A DNA stretch of 64,000 nt from Agarilytica sp045430345 (GTDB taxonomy: Bacteria; Pseudomonadota; Gammaproteobacteria; Pseudomonadales; Cellvibrionaceae). How positions within the stretch are numbered: position 1 is the first letter of the stretch; each line of letters begins with the position of its first letter. The stretch spans positions 868,001-932,000 of the forward strand of contig JAILXT010000001.1 in assembly GCA_045430345.1 (NCBI GenBank), read 5' to 3'. The notes under the pieces were generated by a model, which had not been told where the DNA came from, searched no databases, and saw only the letters and a program-made list of their open reading frames with translations. The position numbers and the translations under genes are program-made. Positions 17,472 to 26,120 of the stretch are shown one piece after another.

Positions 17472-18573
17472 TACAGATGTTTTTTCTTCGCTCGCTTTAA
17501 GCGCTTCGCACTATATCAACGATCATAACTCACAAAGTGTACTGATCATCGCCGACGAAAACATTGACGCCAACCTTATTCGTTCTGTCGACTTTGGCAC
17601 GAGCACGACCATCCTTAGCAACCGCTTCGACATCACAGAAATTCCGTGCACAAATACATTAAACATACTTTTTTCTGATTTCGGTTTTGACGCGCTCGGC
17701 ACGCAATTTGACGTGTGTATTTACCGCGTTTCAAAAGAACGCCCCGTCTGTCATCACATTTTCAACCAATGCCTCTCCTTGTTAAATAAAAATGGCAGTT
17801 TGATCGTTGGCGGAAAAAAGAACGAGGGCATAAAAAATTACCACCAGAAACTGACAAAAGAACTCGGTTTCGAAGGGCAATTGAAAAAGAACGGAGATGA
17901 CTACACCGCAGTACTCACTGCGCCCAAAGAAAGAAACCCTTACCCCCTTCTGAATGATAAAGACTACCAAAAACTGCGACGCATACAACCCAAAGAAGCC
18001 GCAGCGCCATTTTCCACCAAGCCTGGACTGTACGGATGGAATAAGGTCGACGAAGGCAGCCGCGTCCTAATTGATACACTATTAAACGACCCCGCCCTGG
18101 CTAAGATCACGCCAAAACACGTGCTTGATCTCGGTTGCGGCTATGGGTATCTGTCACTAAGTATATTAGACGCAGTGAATAACGGCAGTATCACAGGTAT
18201 CGAAGCACTTATTGCCACTGACAATAACGCCGCCGCCGTTTTAGCGGCAGAAGAAAATATTGCGCAACACCCTACGTCTGCTTCACTCAACTACCGTGTC
18301 GTCGCGGACAATTGTGCCGCAAACATTTCCCCCCCCATTGATCTATTGATATGTAATCCGCCTTTTCACCAAGGCTTTAATAACAGCCGCGACTTAACCC
18401 AGTTATTCCTAGACGCAACCAAGCGTTTACTCGCAAAACAAGGATTAGCTTATTTTGTCGTAAACAGCTTCATACCAATCGACACATTGGCCGACAAAAC
18501 ATTTAAGTGCATAACGGTATTGGGAAACGACAGACAATTCAAGGTAGTTAGAGTCAGCCACCACGAACCATAA
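17464..18573 (+). CDS. rsmC: 16S rRNA (guanine-N2)-methyltransferase, RsmC type
   Basis: A protein of 369 residues with two Rossmann-like halves, as in RsmC and RlmG: a degenerate N-terminal half and a catalytic C-terminal half with the SAM motif DLGCGYGYLS and the active-site motif NPPF followed by HQGF. RsmC methylates G1207 of 16S rRNA in the 30S subunit; RlmG (23S G1835) is the alternative, but the sequence after NPPF and the pairing with rsuA favour RsmC. I place the start at the ATG overlapping the rsuA stop by 8 bases; a GTG at 17449 is also in frame. It is convergent with the next gene. Confidence 0.85.
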   Translation: MTNTDVFSSLALSASHYINDHNSQSVLIIADENIDANLIRSVDFGTSTTILSNRFDITEIPCTNTLNILFSDFGFDALGTQFDVCIYRVSKERPVCHHIFNQCLSLLNKNGSLIVGGKKNEGIKNYHQKLTKELGFEGQLKKNGDDYTAVLTAPKERNPYPLLNDKDYQKLRRIQPKEAAAPFSTKPGLYGWNKVDEGSRVLIDTLLNDPALAKITPKHVLDLGCGYGYLSLSILDAVNNGSITGIEALIATDNNAAAVLAAEENIAQHPTSASLNYRVVADNCAANISPPIDLLICNPPFHQGFNNSRDLTQLFLDATKRLLAKQGLAYFVVNSFIPIDTLADKTFKCITVLGNDRQFKVVRVSHHEP

Positions 18574-18605
18574 CTGGAAATACGTCGTTATACCCGCTTG
18601 AATAA

Positions 18606-19388
18606 TTAGCGAGCCACTAATTCGTATCGTAAACCGCCCACTTGTGCTGACAAATAAGCACATTTAAGACGCTCTAAATTACGTTTAAACAACCCAAGAT
18701 CTCTGCCTGCCTTAAAACATACGCCAATAACATTTTCATAACGCGGGTGCCGGAAGTATGCGTGCGACACAAACCCAGACGATGATAACTGTTTCGGTTT
18801 AAGTGCTTGTCGCATTTGGTTCTCTGATTCAAAGTTGACCACCAAAATACCATCTGAACGTAAATTATCGGATAACACCGACAACCAAGCTGAATCCACT
18901 TCAACTGCCCGTACCGCTTCTCTTCGGGTAGAATTCCCCGCGGATTCAACACCATAAAACAGGTCATCAATAATAATATCTGCCTTAGTGCTGATGTTTG
19001 GGTTATGCCCTTGACTAGCAAGAAACACCCGTGCGTCGTTTTCGACTAAAGAGACATTTGTGTTATTTTCGATGAAATATCGCTTTGCGAGTTTTATATG
19101 AATTGGATCGAGGTCTACAGCGGTTATATTTTTAACCTGTGTAAAGGTGTTAAACATGTTGATGACCGCACCACCGCCCAGGCCCAACAGAATACAGTTC
19201 TCAAGATCCCACACGCGCCCATGAAACAACGCGGGTAAAAAGAGTAAATCCCACAAATGCCCCGCAAATGGGCGACGGGGATTCCATTGACTATGAAATA
19301 CGCCATCCGTATAGAGTCGCACACTATTGCCAGCTTTTCGCACTTCATACGCATTGCCACTGCGTACCCCACGCCAGACTATTGCCAC
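18606..19388 (-). CDS. Spermidine-synthase-like methyltransferase-fold protein
   Basis: A 260-residue Rossmann-fold protein of the spermidine synthase superfamily: LLGLGGGAVINMF is the nucleotide-binding glycine motif, AVDLDP the acidic end of strand 2, and IIIDDLF the active-site region. Polyamine synthases usually have a DxxxD/E arrangement around a DGE motif; that is not obvious here, so polyamine activity is doubtful. The start is a GTG overlapping the upstream hydrolase gene by 10 bases, with GAGG 10 bases before it. It is the third gene of an operon with an RluA-type synthase and the hydrolase. Confidence 0.75.
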   Translation of the reverse strand: MAIVWRGVRSGNAYEVRKAGNSVRLYTDGVFHSQWNPRRPFAGHLWDLLFLPALFHGRVWDLENCILLGLGGGAVINMFNTFTQVKNITAVDLDPIHIKLAKRYFIENNTNVSLVENDARVFLASQGHNPNISTKADIIIDDLFYGVESAGNSTRREAVRAVEVDSAWLSVLSDNLRSDGILVVNFESENQMRQALKPKQLSSSGFVSHAYFRHPRYENVIGVCFKAGRDLGLFKRNLERLKCAYLSAQVGGLRYELVAR

Positions 19389-20953
19389 AACGGGGGCACC
19401 TCACATTGGAAGGTTGCACCAGATATTTGCTCCCGAATAAAGTTATTCAAAGCAGACCAATTACACTGTTGACTACGTAACTGAGCATGACCGCTATTCC
19501 TTAATGTTACATGCTGAACAGTGGTATGTTTTTTCGAGAAGTCCGACGCCCAAGCTGACGGGGTTACAGAGTCGTATTCCCCGGAAAAGATTAGCATAGG
19601 CTTATTAAAATTATTCAATTGCATACTTTGAACATCTAGGCCTTTTGAGAACGAAAATTTGTCACATAGGGTATTTTTAAACCCCAGATAAAAATACCGC
19701 TCATAGATTGGGAACGCCTTAAACGAAACATCTTTCTGAGTAATCTGTTGTGATTGGTTGTCTAGGCATTCAACCGTATAATATGTAAGAAAGCTGAAAC
19801 TTTCGTCCAACACATTATTTACAAAGTATTCCAAAACACCCAAAAAACCAGCGTTAGCACTTCCGGTCTCCGCCACGAACGCTAGTCCCGAATAAAAATC
19901 ACTATAGCGGTAAGGGGAGTATAAATTACTAAAACTTAGCTCCAATAACCTTTCTGGCGTCAATGTAAATGCAATTTTATGTTCATCATGCCAACGCTCT
20001 ATCTCCACCTTCAAAGGTTTACTTCGCAAGACTTGTAGTACGTTTCGATATAACTCGTTGAAGCTGCCATTTACCCCTTCATCCTGAGCATCCCGCGCTT
20101 CTAAATATTGAGTATATAGTCTTTGATGAGTATTAAAACTGTCGTAATAGACCTCAACCCAATCAGATGCCATGCCTTTATTAAAGGGATAAAAAGAATC
20201 AAGAATAAGGGTTTTGACCACCTCGAACCGAGATGAGGCTAAAGCCAAGCGCGTACCGTAAGAAACGCCCCATAGGTGTGCTCGCTGATACCCAAGCGAG
20301 GTTACCATGCCATTAATATCTTCACTTTGGTTTCGTGTCGCAAATACATCATAAAGCTCTGCATCATCGAACATGGGAAACTGTCGTTTAAGTGCTTTTG
20401 TGTATATACCTAGACACTCAAGCAACATGTTGTTCATGCGCGACAATTCATCCTCAGTTTCAACCGCTTCGGCGAGAAGGGGCTCAGCGACAGCATGATA
20501 GTTGTCGCATGTTGCCGACGGGATACTTTCTCCCGTTCCTCTCGGGTCAAATAATAACAAGTCGTAATTTTGATCGTGTGCATCCAACCACTCAACCCAG
20601 AAAGTAATTTCGTCAGCGGAGGTCATATATCCCTGGCCCGGACCGCCTGGAATATAGACCATTAATTCTCGCTCAGTAGACGCAGCGCCAGCTCTGTACC
20701 GAGCGCCTTGTTTAATCAACGCTAAAGGGAGTTTAAACCCACCTTTTTCATGAGTACGGTAATAGAAGCATTTGACCTCAAAATCACCCGAGAAAAAATC
20801 ACCACATTCCCTGTGTGTTAATCGAGGCAACGACGGGGAAGCAATAAAAGCGCGCTCTTGAAAAACCAGGTACGTCACAACCGACACTGATGCAGCCAGA
20901 AAAACGAACACCGACAAACCCGCTACGATTTTATGAGAATTTCGGAACAGCAT
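19379..20953 (-). CDS. Membrane-anchored alpha/beta hydrolase, S33 peptidase-like
   Basis: A 524-residue hydrolase anchored by an N-terminal hydrophobic segment (about residues 9-32), with the catalytic part outside the cytoplasm. Motifs: GGPGQGY (oxyanion loop), FDPRGTGES, nucleophile elbow GVSYGT (Ser about 231), a late Asp in SGEYDSVTP and a His in NSGHAQL. This is the layout of proline-iminopeptidase or tripeptidyl-aminopeptidase-like S33 proteins with a C-terminal TAP-like region. The substrate is unknown. The ATG follows the pseudouridine synthase stop by 6 bases; a GTG one codon earlier is also possible. Confidence 0.82.
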   Translation of the reverse strand: MLFRNSHKIVAGLSVFVFLAASVSVVTYLVFQERAFIASPSLPRLTHRECGDFFSGDFEVKCFYYRTHEKGGFKLPLALIKQGARYRAGAASTERELMVYIPGGPGQGYMTSADEITFWVEWLDAHDQNYDLLLFDPRGTGESIPSATCDNYHAVAEPLLAEAVETEDELSRMNNMLLECLGIYTKALKRQFPMFDDAELYDVFATRNQSEDINGMVTSLGYQRAHLWGVSYGTRLALASSRFEVVKTLILDSFYPFNKGMASDWVEVYYDSFNTHQRLYTQYLEARDAQDEGVNGSFNELYRNVLQVLRSKPLKVEIERWHDEHKIAFTLTPERLLELSFSNLYSPYRYSDFYSGLAFVAETGSANAGFLGVLEYFVNNVLDESFSFLTYYTVECLDNQSQQITQKDVSFKAFPIYERYFYLGFKNTLCDKFSFSKGLDVQSMQLNNFNKPMLIFSGEYDSVTPSAWASDFSKKHTTVQHVTLRNSGHAQLRSQQCNWSALNNFIREQISGATFQCEVPPLWQ

Positions 20954-20959
20954 CACTGA

Positions 20960-21727
20960 TCAATGCCGTTTTGGTGGGGGTTTCGGCCACTTGAGCAACT
21001 CCGGAGCACCCAAGGTTTTAACGGTGGAGCGAAACCCCTCGCACAGGAAGTGCTCGCCCCTTAGGGGAAAGGTCTCAATATCGAAGGGTTCACCGTCTAA
21101 TTCAAACACCAATCTAAATGCGTGAAGATACATTCGATCACTGGCACTACCACCGTATCGACGGTCACCTAAAATAGGTGACCCATTGGCCTTCATCGCA
21201 ACACGAAGTTGATGCGTTTTCCCCGAGAGGGGCTTCAGTAATACAACACGTCGCCCGTGCTCAAGACCATATGAAAAAAATTGTGTCGTCGCCTGATTGT
21301 CTGTTGATTGTGAGAGCATCCATGAACCACGACGACCTTTCAACATCCCACCTTTTATAGTGCCTTGCTTCTTCTGTCCTTTTTTATCACACACGGCAAG
21401 ATAAAACTTTTCAATTTCCCTCAGCCTAAATAGTTCTGAAAGCGCCTTCGTGGCTTGACGCCCTTTTGCGATCAACATCAAACCGGAGGTATCTTTATCT
21501 AGGCGATGAACGGGAAATAAGTGTTGATCGCCCAAGACTTTTCTTAAGTGAGAGATCAAACCATCCGTTCTTGTATGGGATAGAGCAGACTCGGCATCAG
21601 GCTCCTCACCCATGCCCCCATCAGCGTCCACTCTATCAATAAGTTCGTCGTGAACACCAATACCCGCGGCTTTGTTTATCGCGAGAAAACTGTCAGTTTC
21701 ATGAACAACGACGAATAAAGGATCCAT
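20960..21727 (-). CDS. RluA-family pseudouridine synthase
   Basis: A 255-residue pseudouridine synthase with the RluA-type catalytic motif HRLDKDTSG (catalytic Asp), no S4 domain, and the downstream KPLSGKTHQLRVAM and YLHAFRLVF elements. It resembles the stand-alone RluA-like subfamily (TIGR01621-like, from memory) rather than RluC or RluD, which carry S4 domains. The RNA target cannot be assigned. It is the first gene of a three-gene operon. An insertion near residues 25-45 (acidic, Gly-rich) is unusual. Confidence 0.85.
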   Translation of the reverse strand: MDPLFVVVHETDSFLAINKAAGIGVHDELIDRVDADGGMGEEPDAESALSHTRTDGLISHLRKVLGDQHLFPVHRLDKDTSGLMLIAKGRQATKALSELFRLREIEKFYLAVCDKKGQKKQGTIKGGMLKGRRGSWMLSQSTDNQATTQFFSYGLEHGRRVVLLKPLSGKTHQLRVAMKANGSPILGDRRYGGSASDRMYLHAFRLVFELDGEPFDIETFPLRGEHFLCEGFRSTVKTLGAPELLKWPKPPPKRH

Positions 21728-21752
21728 AGCTTTGCTCGTGAAACGCTAAATA

Positions 21753-22664
21753 TTATCTAAAAAGTTTTTTAAGCTTATCGTCGACCTTATCACCAAGCTC
21801 ATCTTTCTTTTCATCCAACGCGTCCTTTTCTTTCTCGAGCTTTTCTTTTAGCTCGTCCTTTTTAATATCTGCTTTGCTATCCAGCGCTTCTTTCTTTTGC
21901 TCTAAATCGTCTTTTAACGCTTGTTTTTTCTCATCGACCTTGGCTTTGATTTCTTCTTTCTTTTCATTAAGCTTTTCTTCTAGCTTTTCCTTCGTTATGT
22001 CTTTCAGTCTATCTTCCATCTGTTTTTTAATCTGTTTAAGCACTGGTTTTAAAATTGCTTTTCCTAGTTCTTCTGGCGTAAGACCATTATTCTTATCCCC
22101 AAGTCCACTTAGCTCGAAACTAGGCATTGAAAGGGTATAGCTCCCCCACTTTTCAGTAATAAGTTCCACGTCATTCTCAGCAAACTCGATGTGAGAAAGC
22201 GCTAATTTAATATCTTCCGCTTCACCTTCTTCTGTAGCTGAAGGTTGAGAATTAGCGGAGTCACCAGCGGGCATATTATCCAGTAAAGCTTGAATGTTCG
22301 TGCCGGTCCCTTTTTGTTCTGCTTTTATGCTAACACCCTTTATCACCATATCTTTGATAACGATTACGTCCGATTGAACCGAAGCCGGATCAATCTCAAT
22401 GGCAATAGCATCCCATTTAAGCAAGTACGGGCTAGAAAAGCCCTCTGGGTTGCCGATAACAAAGTGATTTAGCTCGCCTCGCCCCTTTGTTAATTTGATG
22501 TCAACATCACGTAAGCCCACGTGTGTCTGTGTCACCTGGGGGCCGACGGTTTCAACAGCCTCTTTAACGAGTTGATTAATATTGCCAAATACATAAGCGA
22601 TAAGCCCAACAACAATGGCAACTAAAAGAACGAATACGAAACCTAGAATTTTTACTGTTTTCAC
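21753..22664 (-). CDS. AsmA-like membrane protein with Lys/Glu-rich helical tail
   Basis: A 303-residue protein: one N-terminal membrane helix (about 5-27), an AsmA/DUF748-like beta region (about 35-190), then about 100 residues made almost only of Lys, Glu, Asp, Leu and Ala in heptad-like repeats such as KEKLEEKLNEKKEE. The N-terminal part, with GVSIKAEQKGTGTNI and the WDAIAIEID strand, is like AsmA-family proteins involved in envelope lipid trafficking or outer-membrane assembly. The tail should form a long, single, highly charged helix in the periplasm. The start is GTG with AGGAG 7 bases upstream. It could be a wall-spanning spacer; function unknown. Confidence 0.75.
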   Translation of the reverse strand: MKTVKILGFVFVLLVAIVVGLIAYVFGNINQLVKEAVETVGPQVTQTHVGLRDVDIKLTKGRGELNHFVIGNPEGFSSPYLLKWDAIAIEIDPASVQSDVIVIKDMVIKGVSIKAEQKGTGTNIQALLDNMPAGDSANSQPSATEEGEAEDIKLALSHIEFAENDVELITEKWGSYTLSMPSFELSGLGDKNNGLTPEELGKAILKPVLKQIKKQMEDRLKDITKEKLEEKLNEKKEEIKAKVDEKKQALKDDLEQKKEALDSKADIKKDELKEKLEKEKDALDEKKDELGDKVDDKLKKLFR

Positions 22665-22902
22665 AGATGGACTCCTGCGGGTTTTATTACGTGAATTGAG
22701 CGCGTAACGCGCGTGGGTAGCCTTGAGCCAAGAAGTTTAGCGCGCTACACCAAGCGAACATTTACATGGGAAAAACGATTTTAATGGCACAAAGAGGCCT
22801 GCCCACGCTATTTTTTGTACCATACCATAGAGCCTCTTGTCATGGCTCCCTATTCCACGGCATACTTTAGCCAAGTATCCTTCATATTGCAGATGTATCC
22901 AC

Positions 22903-23469
22903 ATGTTTCGTAATTGTATCTCACCCCATATTCGTTTTACCCCTAAAAGTATTCTTTCAGCGTGCGCCATTACACTGTTATTTTGCGCTCCCTTAGCGTT
23001 AAGCCAAAAAAATCAGGCGACCATTAACACAACCAATCCTTACCCAAAAATCCTTGCGCTCAACTGGTTAAATGAACAATTCTTAATCAAACAACGTAAC
23101 CGTATTGAAGCTGTCAGCCGGCGCCACTTCGGGAAATCATTAGAAATAGGGAAACGAAACATTCCCATACTCCAACGTATTGTTAACGAAGAACTGATTC
23201 CAAAAGAAGACAAAATGGAGCTCCAGGCCTTAGGTGTTTTACTCGGGGATGCATTTGTTGAATACGACAAAACCCTGGTATGGCAAGTATATGAAGACCT
23301 TGACGGAAAGTCCCACGCCGTATGTGTCAGCGATACCGAACACTGCCTTTTTCCTGTCACCATGCTTTCACGCAGGATAGAAGCCGGTGCCACGGTAAAT
23401 GTTCAACGCATATATGAAAAAGGCTTAGATATCATAAAACCGGTATTACCCAAACGCGCCTATTTTTAA
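22903..23469 (+). CDS. Exported protein with DUF3806-like domain
   Basis: A protein of about 188 residues with a signal peptide (cut near Ala-Leu-Ser-Gln) starting at the ATG at 22903; an in-frame TTG at 22837 adds 22 residues without a ribosome site. The mature part contains a segment like DUF3806: an ALGVLLGDAFVE helix followed by WQVYEDLDGKSHAVCV and LFPVTMLSRRIEAG. The family has no known function. It is a single gene upstream of the cold-shock gene. Confidence 0.75.
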   Translation: MFRNCISPHIRFTPKSILSACAITLLFCAPLALSQKNQATINTTNPYPKILALNWLNEQFLIKQRNRIEAVSRRHFGKSLEIGKRNIPILQRIVNEELIPKEDKMELQALGVLLGDAFVEYDKTLVWQVYEDLDGKSHAVCVSDTEHCLFPVTMLSRRIEAGATVNVQRIYEKGLDIIKPVLPKRAYF

Positions 23470-23600
23470 GTGATCAACTCGTAATTCAATACGCAAGGCC
23501 CTTCGCGATTTGATATCTTTTTATCGATTTTCAACAGCCATGAAATCACAACAGAAAATAGAATATTTTCATTAAACACTATGTAACTCTAGGGGGGAAT

Positions 23601-23810
23601 ATGTCTGAAAAACGCAACGGCAAAGTTAAATGGTTTAACGACAGTAAAGGCTTCGGGTTCATTAGCTCAGAAGACGGCACGGATCTATTTGTCCACTTCA
23701 GCAACATCGCAGGTAACGGGTTTAAAACCCTTAAAGAGGGCCAAGACGTTACCTATACAGAAGGAGAAGGCCGCAAGGGGCCTCAGGCAGAGAACGTAGA
23801 AGTCGTTTAA
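23601..23810 (+). CDS. Cold-shock family protein (CspA-like)
   Basis: A 69-residue OB-fold nucleic-acid-binding protein. RNP1 is KGFGFI (16-21) and RNP2 DLFVHF (28-33); aromatic residues Trp11, Phe18, Phe20, Phe30 and Phe33 line the RNA surface. It acts as an RNA chaperone or transcription antiterminator in the cytosol. A very strong ribosome site (AGGGGGG) precedes the ATG, and the long AT-rich leader (from 23470) could be a thermosensing 5' UTR, but I did not find a defined cold box. Which csp paralogue it is cannot be told. Confidence 0.96.
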   Translation: MSEKRNGKVKWFNDSKGFGFISSEDGTDLFVHFSNIAGNGFKTLKEGQDVTYTEGEGRKGPQAENVEVV

Positions 23811-24039
23811 TCTGAGGGCACTAATCTCCGATAATGAGCCCCACTACTCCGACAATCAACAACGCTTTCGTAATATCGCCTGACCGCAAATATAGTGGTG
23901 GGGACCTACGGCTAATAACGTCTTTCCAACCGTGTTAGCCGCCTTTCCTCCTGTATGCATATCTCTATACTCGTATCTCTACTAAGATATGAGGTGTAAC
24001 ACCCCATTTCAATATCTTTAGTGTTTTGAGGCTACTCGC

Positions 24040-24435
24040 ATTCGCATTAATCCCAAAAAAATTCTCCTCGCGACCTTGGGCTGGGTATCCGTTGCACTAG
24101 GCGTTGCAGGAATATTTCTGCCCGTGTTACCCACCACCCCGTTCATATTACTAGCGAGTTGGTGCTTCGCCCGCTCATCCGACCGTTTCCATCAATGGCT
24201 CATACAACACCCTAAGCTCGGCCCCCTAATTTCGATGTGGCAATCCGGCCAGGGGATTCCTAAGCGCGCAAGAAACCGCGCGGTGTTTGCGATTGCCGCT
24301 GGCATGACGCTTTCTGCACTTATCGTTGGCAAACTATGGATAACGCTAATGCTTGCGGTTATCGGAAGCAGCGTCAGCTTCTATTTATTCCGATTGCCGC
24401 TCGCGTCTGAGGATACGCCGTCGTCCGAGCAATAG
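24040..24435 (+). CDS. YbaN/DUF454 inner-membrane protein, apparent ATT start
   Basis: A small membrane protein of the YbaN (DUF454) family: two or three hydrophobic helices with the family signature FLPVLPTTPF followed by LLASWCFARSS and RFHQWL. Its function is unknown. The reading frame is open back to a TAG at 24019 and contains no ATG or GTG at the front. An ATT at 24040 has GAGG exactly 8 bases upstream and gives the N-terminus RINPKKILLATLGW typical of family starts (131 residues). A TTG at 24076 would delete part of the first helix and has no ribosome site. I therefore favour the rare ATT start; a point change in an ancestral ATG or a sequence error are alternatives. Confidence 0.8.
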   Translation: MRINPKKILLATLGWVSVALGVAGIFLPVLPTTPFILLASWCFARSSDRFHQWLIQHPKLGPLISMWQSGQGIPKRARNRAVFAIAAGMTLSALIVGKLWITLMLAVIGSSVSFYLFRLPLASEDTPSSEQ

Positions 24436-24545
24436 CCCGGCTCCGTATCAATATCACGCGCGATAAGTCACGACCTAATGACTAGGACGATGTAGCAAAC
24501 ACGTCTATACTCGCGGCCCTCATTACTCCTTCGATAGCCCCTACT

Positions 24546-25928
24546 ATGTCCGATAGCGCCTTTTCTCAGCTCAAATTACCTGAAGCTCAATTAAAAAACC
24601 TTACGGATCTGGGCTACCACTCAATGACCCCCATTCAAGCGCAATCGCTACCGCTCGCGCTCGCTGGTGACGACCTTATTGCACAAGCCAAAACAGGCAG
24701 TGGTAAAACGGCCGCATTTGCGATTCCGGCGTTGATGAAGCTTAATCAGCGTTACTTTGGGGCCCAAACGTTGGTGTTATGCCCCACGCGAGAACTCGCG
24801 ACACAAGTCGCTGACGAATTTCGACGCCTAGCCCGCTATCAGAACAATATCAAAGTGGTGGTGCTCTGTGGCGGCCAGTCGATAGGCCCACAAATCGGTT
24901 CGCTAGAACACGGCGCGCACATCGTTGTTGGCACACCAGGCCGCATTAAAGATCACCTACGTAAAAATACGCTTTCGCTTGATCAGATCTCGACCCTCGT
25001 GTTGGATGAAGCCGACCGCATGTTAGATATGGGCTTTATTGAGGACATTGAGTCGATCATTGCTCAGACGCCGTCATCACGTCAGACACTGCTGTTTTCC
25101 GCGACATACCCCACGAACATACAAACACTGAGTGACCAGTTTCAGCGCGACCCTAAAGTCGTCAAAGTGGAATCCGTCCATACAAACAGTAAAATCACCC
25201 AGAGTTTCTATATATGTGATTCTCAAAAAGGTAAGAAAGAGGCGCTCGCTAGAGTCTTGTCCTCCCATTTACCCGAATATGCGGTGGTGTTCTGTAATAC
25301 GAAGCAAATGACACAAGACTTGAGCGATTACCTTGGTCAACGCGGCACCAGCACCTCCGCTCTTCACGGGGATCTAGAGCAGAAGGATCGTGACAAGATC
25401 TTGATTCAATTTAAGCAGCAAAGTTGTCGCGTGCTAGTAGCAACCGATGTTGCGGCAAGAGGCTTAGATATCGACGACTTACCGGTCGTCATCAACTTTG
25501 ACCTACCCCACGACCCAGAAATCTATGTGCATCGAATTGGTCGCACCGGACGCGCAGACAAAACCGGATTGGCGGTAAGCTTGTTCACAGGCGGCGACCA
25601 CGCCAAAATCTCCGCAATTGAGGAGTACCAGGCGCAGAGTATCAACTTTGAGCCCGCAAGCAGCCTCCCCCCAGCAGAACAGTCTTTACCCGCACCGGTT
25701 TACGCCACGCTCTGTATTTCTGGTGGAAGAAAAGACAAGGTACGACCCGGCGATATCCTCGGCGCACTCACCGGCGACGCTGGGATCGACGGTAGCTCCG
25801 TAGGAAAGATTGATATTCTCCCCTTTGTTGCCTTTGTCGCCATTAAGCAAAAAGACGCCAAGAAAGCCTTGAACCGACTGAATAACGGGAAAATTAAGGG
25901 GCGTAACTTCCGCGTACGAATTGTGTAA
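24546..25928 (+). CDS. dbpA: ATP-dependent RNA helicase DbpA
   Basis: A 460-residue DEAD-box helicase with all motifs: AKTGSGKT (I), PTRELA (Ia), TPGR (Ib), DEAD (II), SAT (III), ARGLDI (V) and HRIGRTGR (VI). A C-terminal RNA-recognition domain (about residues 385-460, ending KGRNFRVRIV) is the DbpA type that binds hairpin 92 of 23S rRNA, giving a role in 50S subunit assembly. The length matches E. coli DbpA. It is a single gene. A weak palindrome (CTAATCA/TGATTAG) follows the stop but has no T-run. Confidence 0.95.
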   Translation: MSDSAFSQLKLPEAQLKNLTDLGYHSMTPIQAQSLPLALAGDDLIAQAKTGSGKTAAFAIPALMKLNQRYFGAQTLVLCPTRELATQVADEFRRLARYQNNIKVVVLCGGQSIGPQIGSLEHGAHIVVGTPGRIKDHLRKNTLSLDQISTLVLDEADRMLDMGFIEDIESIIAQTPSSRQTLLFSATYPTNIQTLSDQFQRDPKVVKVESVHTNSKITQSFYICDSQKGKKEALARVLSSHLPEYAVVFCNTKQMTQDLSDYLGQRGTSTSALHGDLEQKDRDKILIQFKQQSCRVLVATDVAARGLDIDDLPVVINFDLPHDPEIYVHRIGRTGRADKTGLAVSLFTGGDHAKISAIEEYQAQSINFEPASSLPPAEQSLPAPVYATLCISGGRKDKVRPGDILGALTGDAGIDGSSVGKIDILPFVAFVAIKQKDAKKALNRLNNGKIKGRNFRVRIV

Positions 25929-26120
25929 GGTATCTAATCAGTCAGACACCCCGTGATTAGTAAGATATTTTGAGCCGTTTATAACGGCTATATCAACAAA
26001 GACGTATAAAGGCCCTAATTATTGCAGGCGCTTTAGAAATCTGACCAATTCCAACTATAGTGTTATATAGGTCATAATTTTGATAATCACAGATATCGAA
26101 CACAGCGGAAGCATACCTGG

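Noticed and set aside
21753..22100. Short repeating DNA units that could be taken for a tandem repeat or CRISPR-like array
   Set aside because: They are the Lys/Glu-rich codons of the AsmA-like protein's helical tail; unit lengths vary and there are no spacers.
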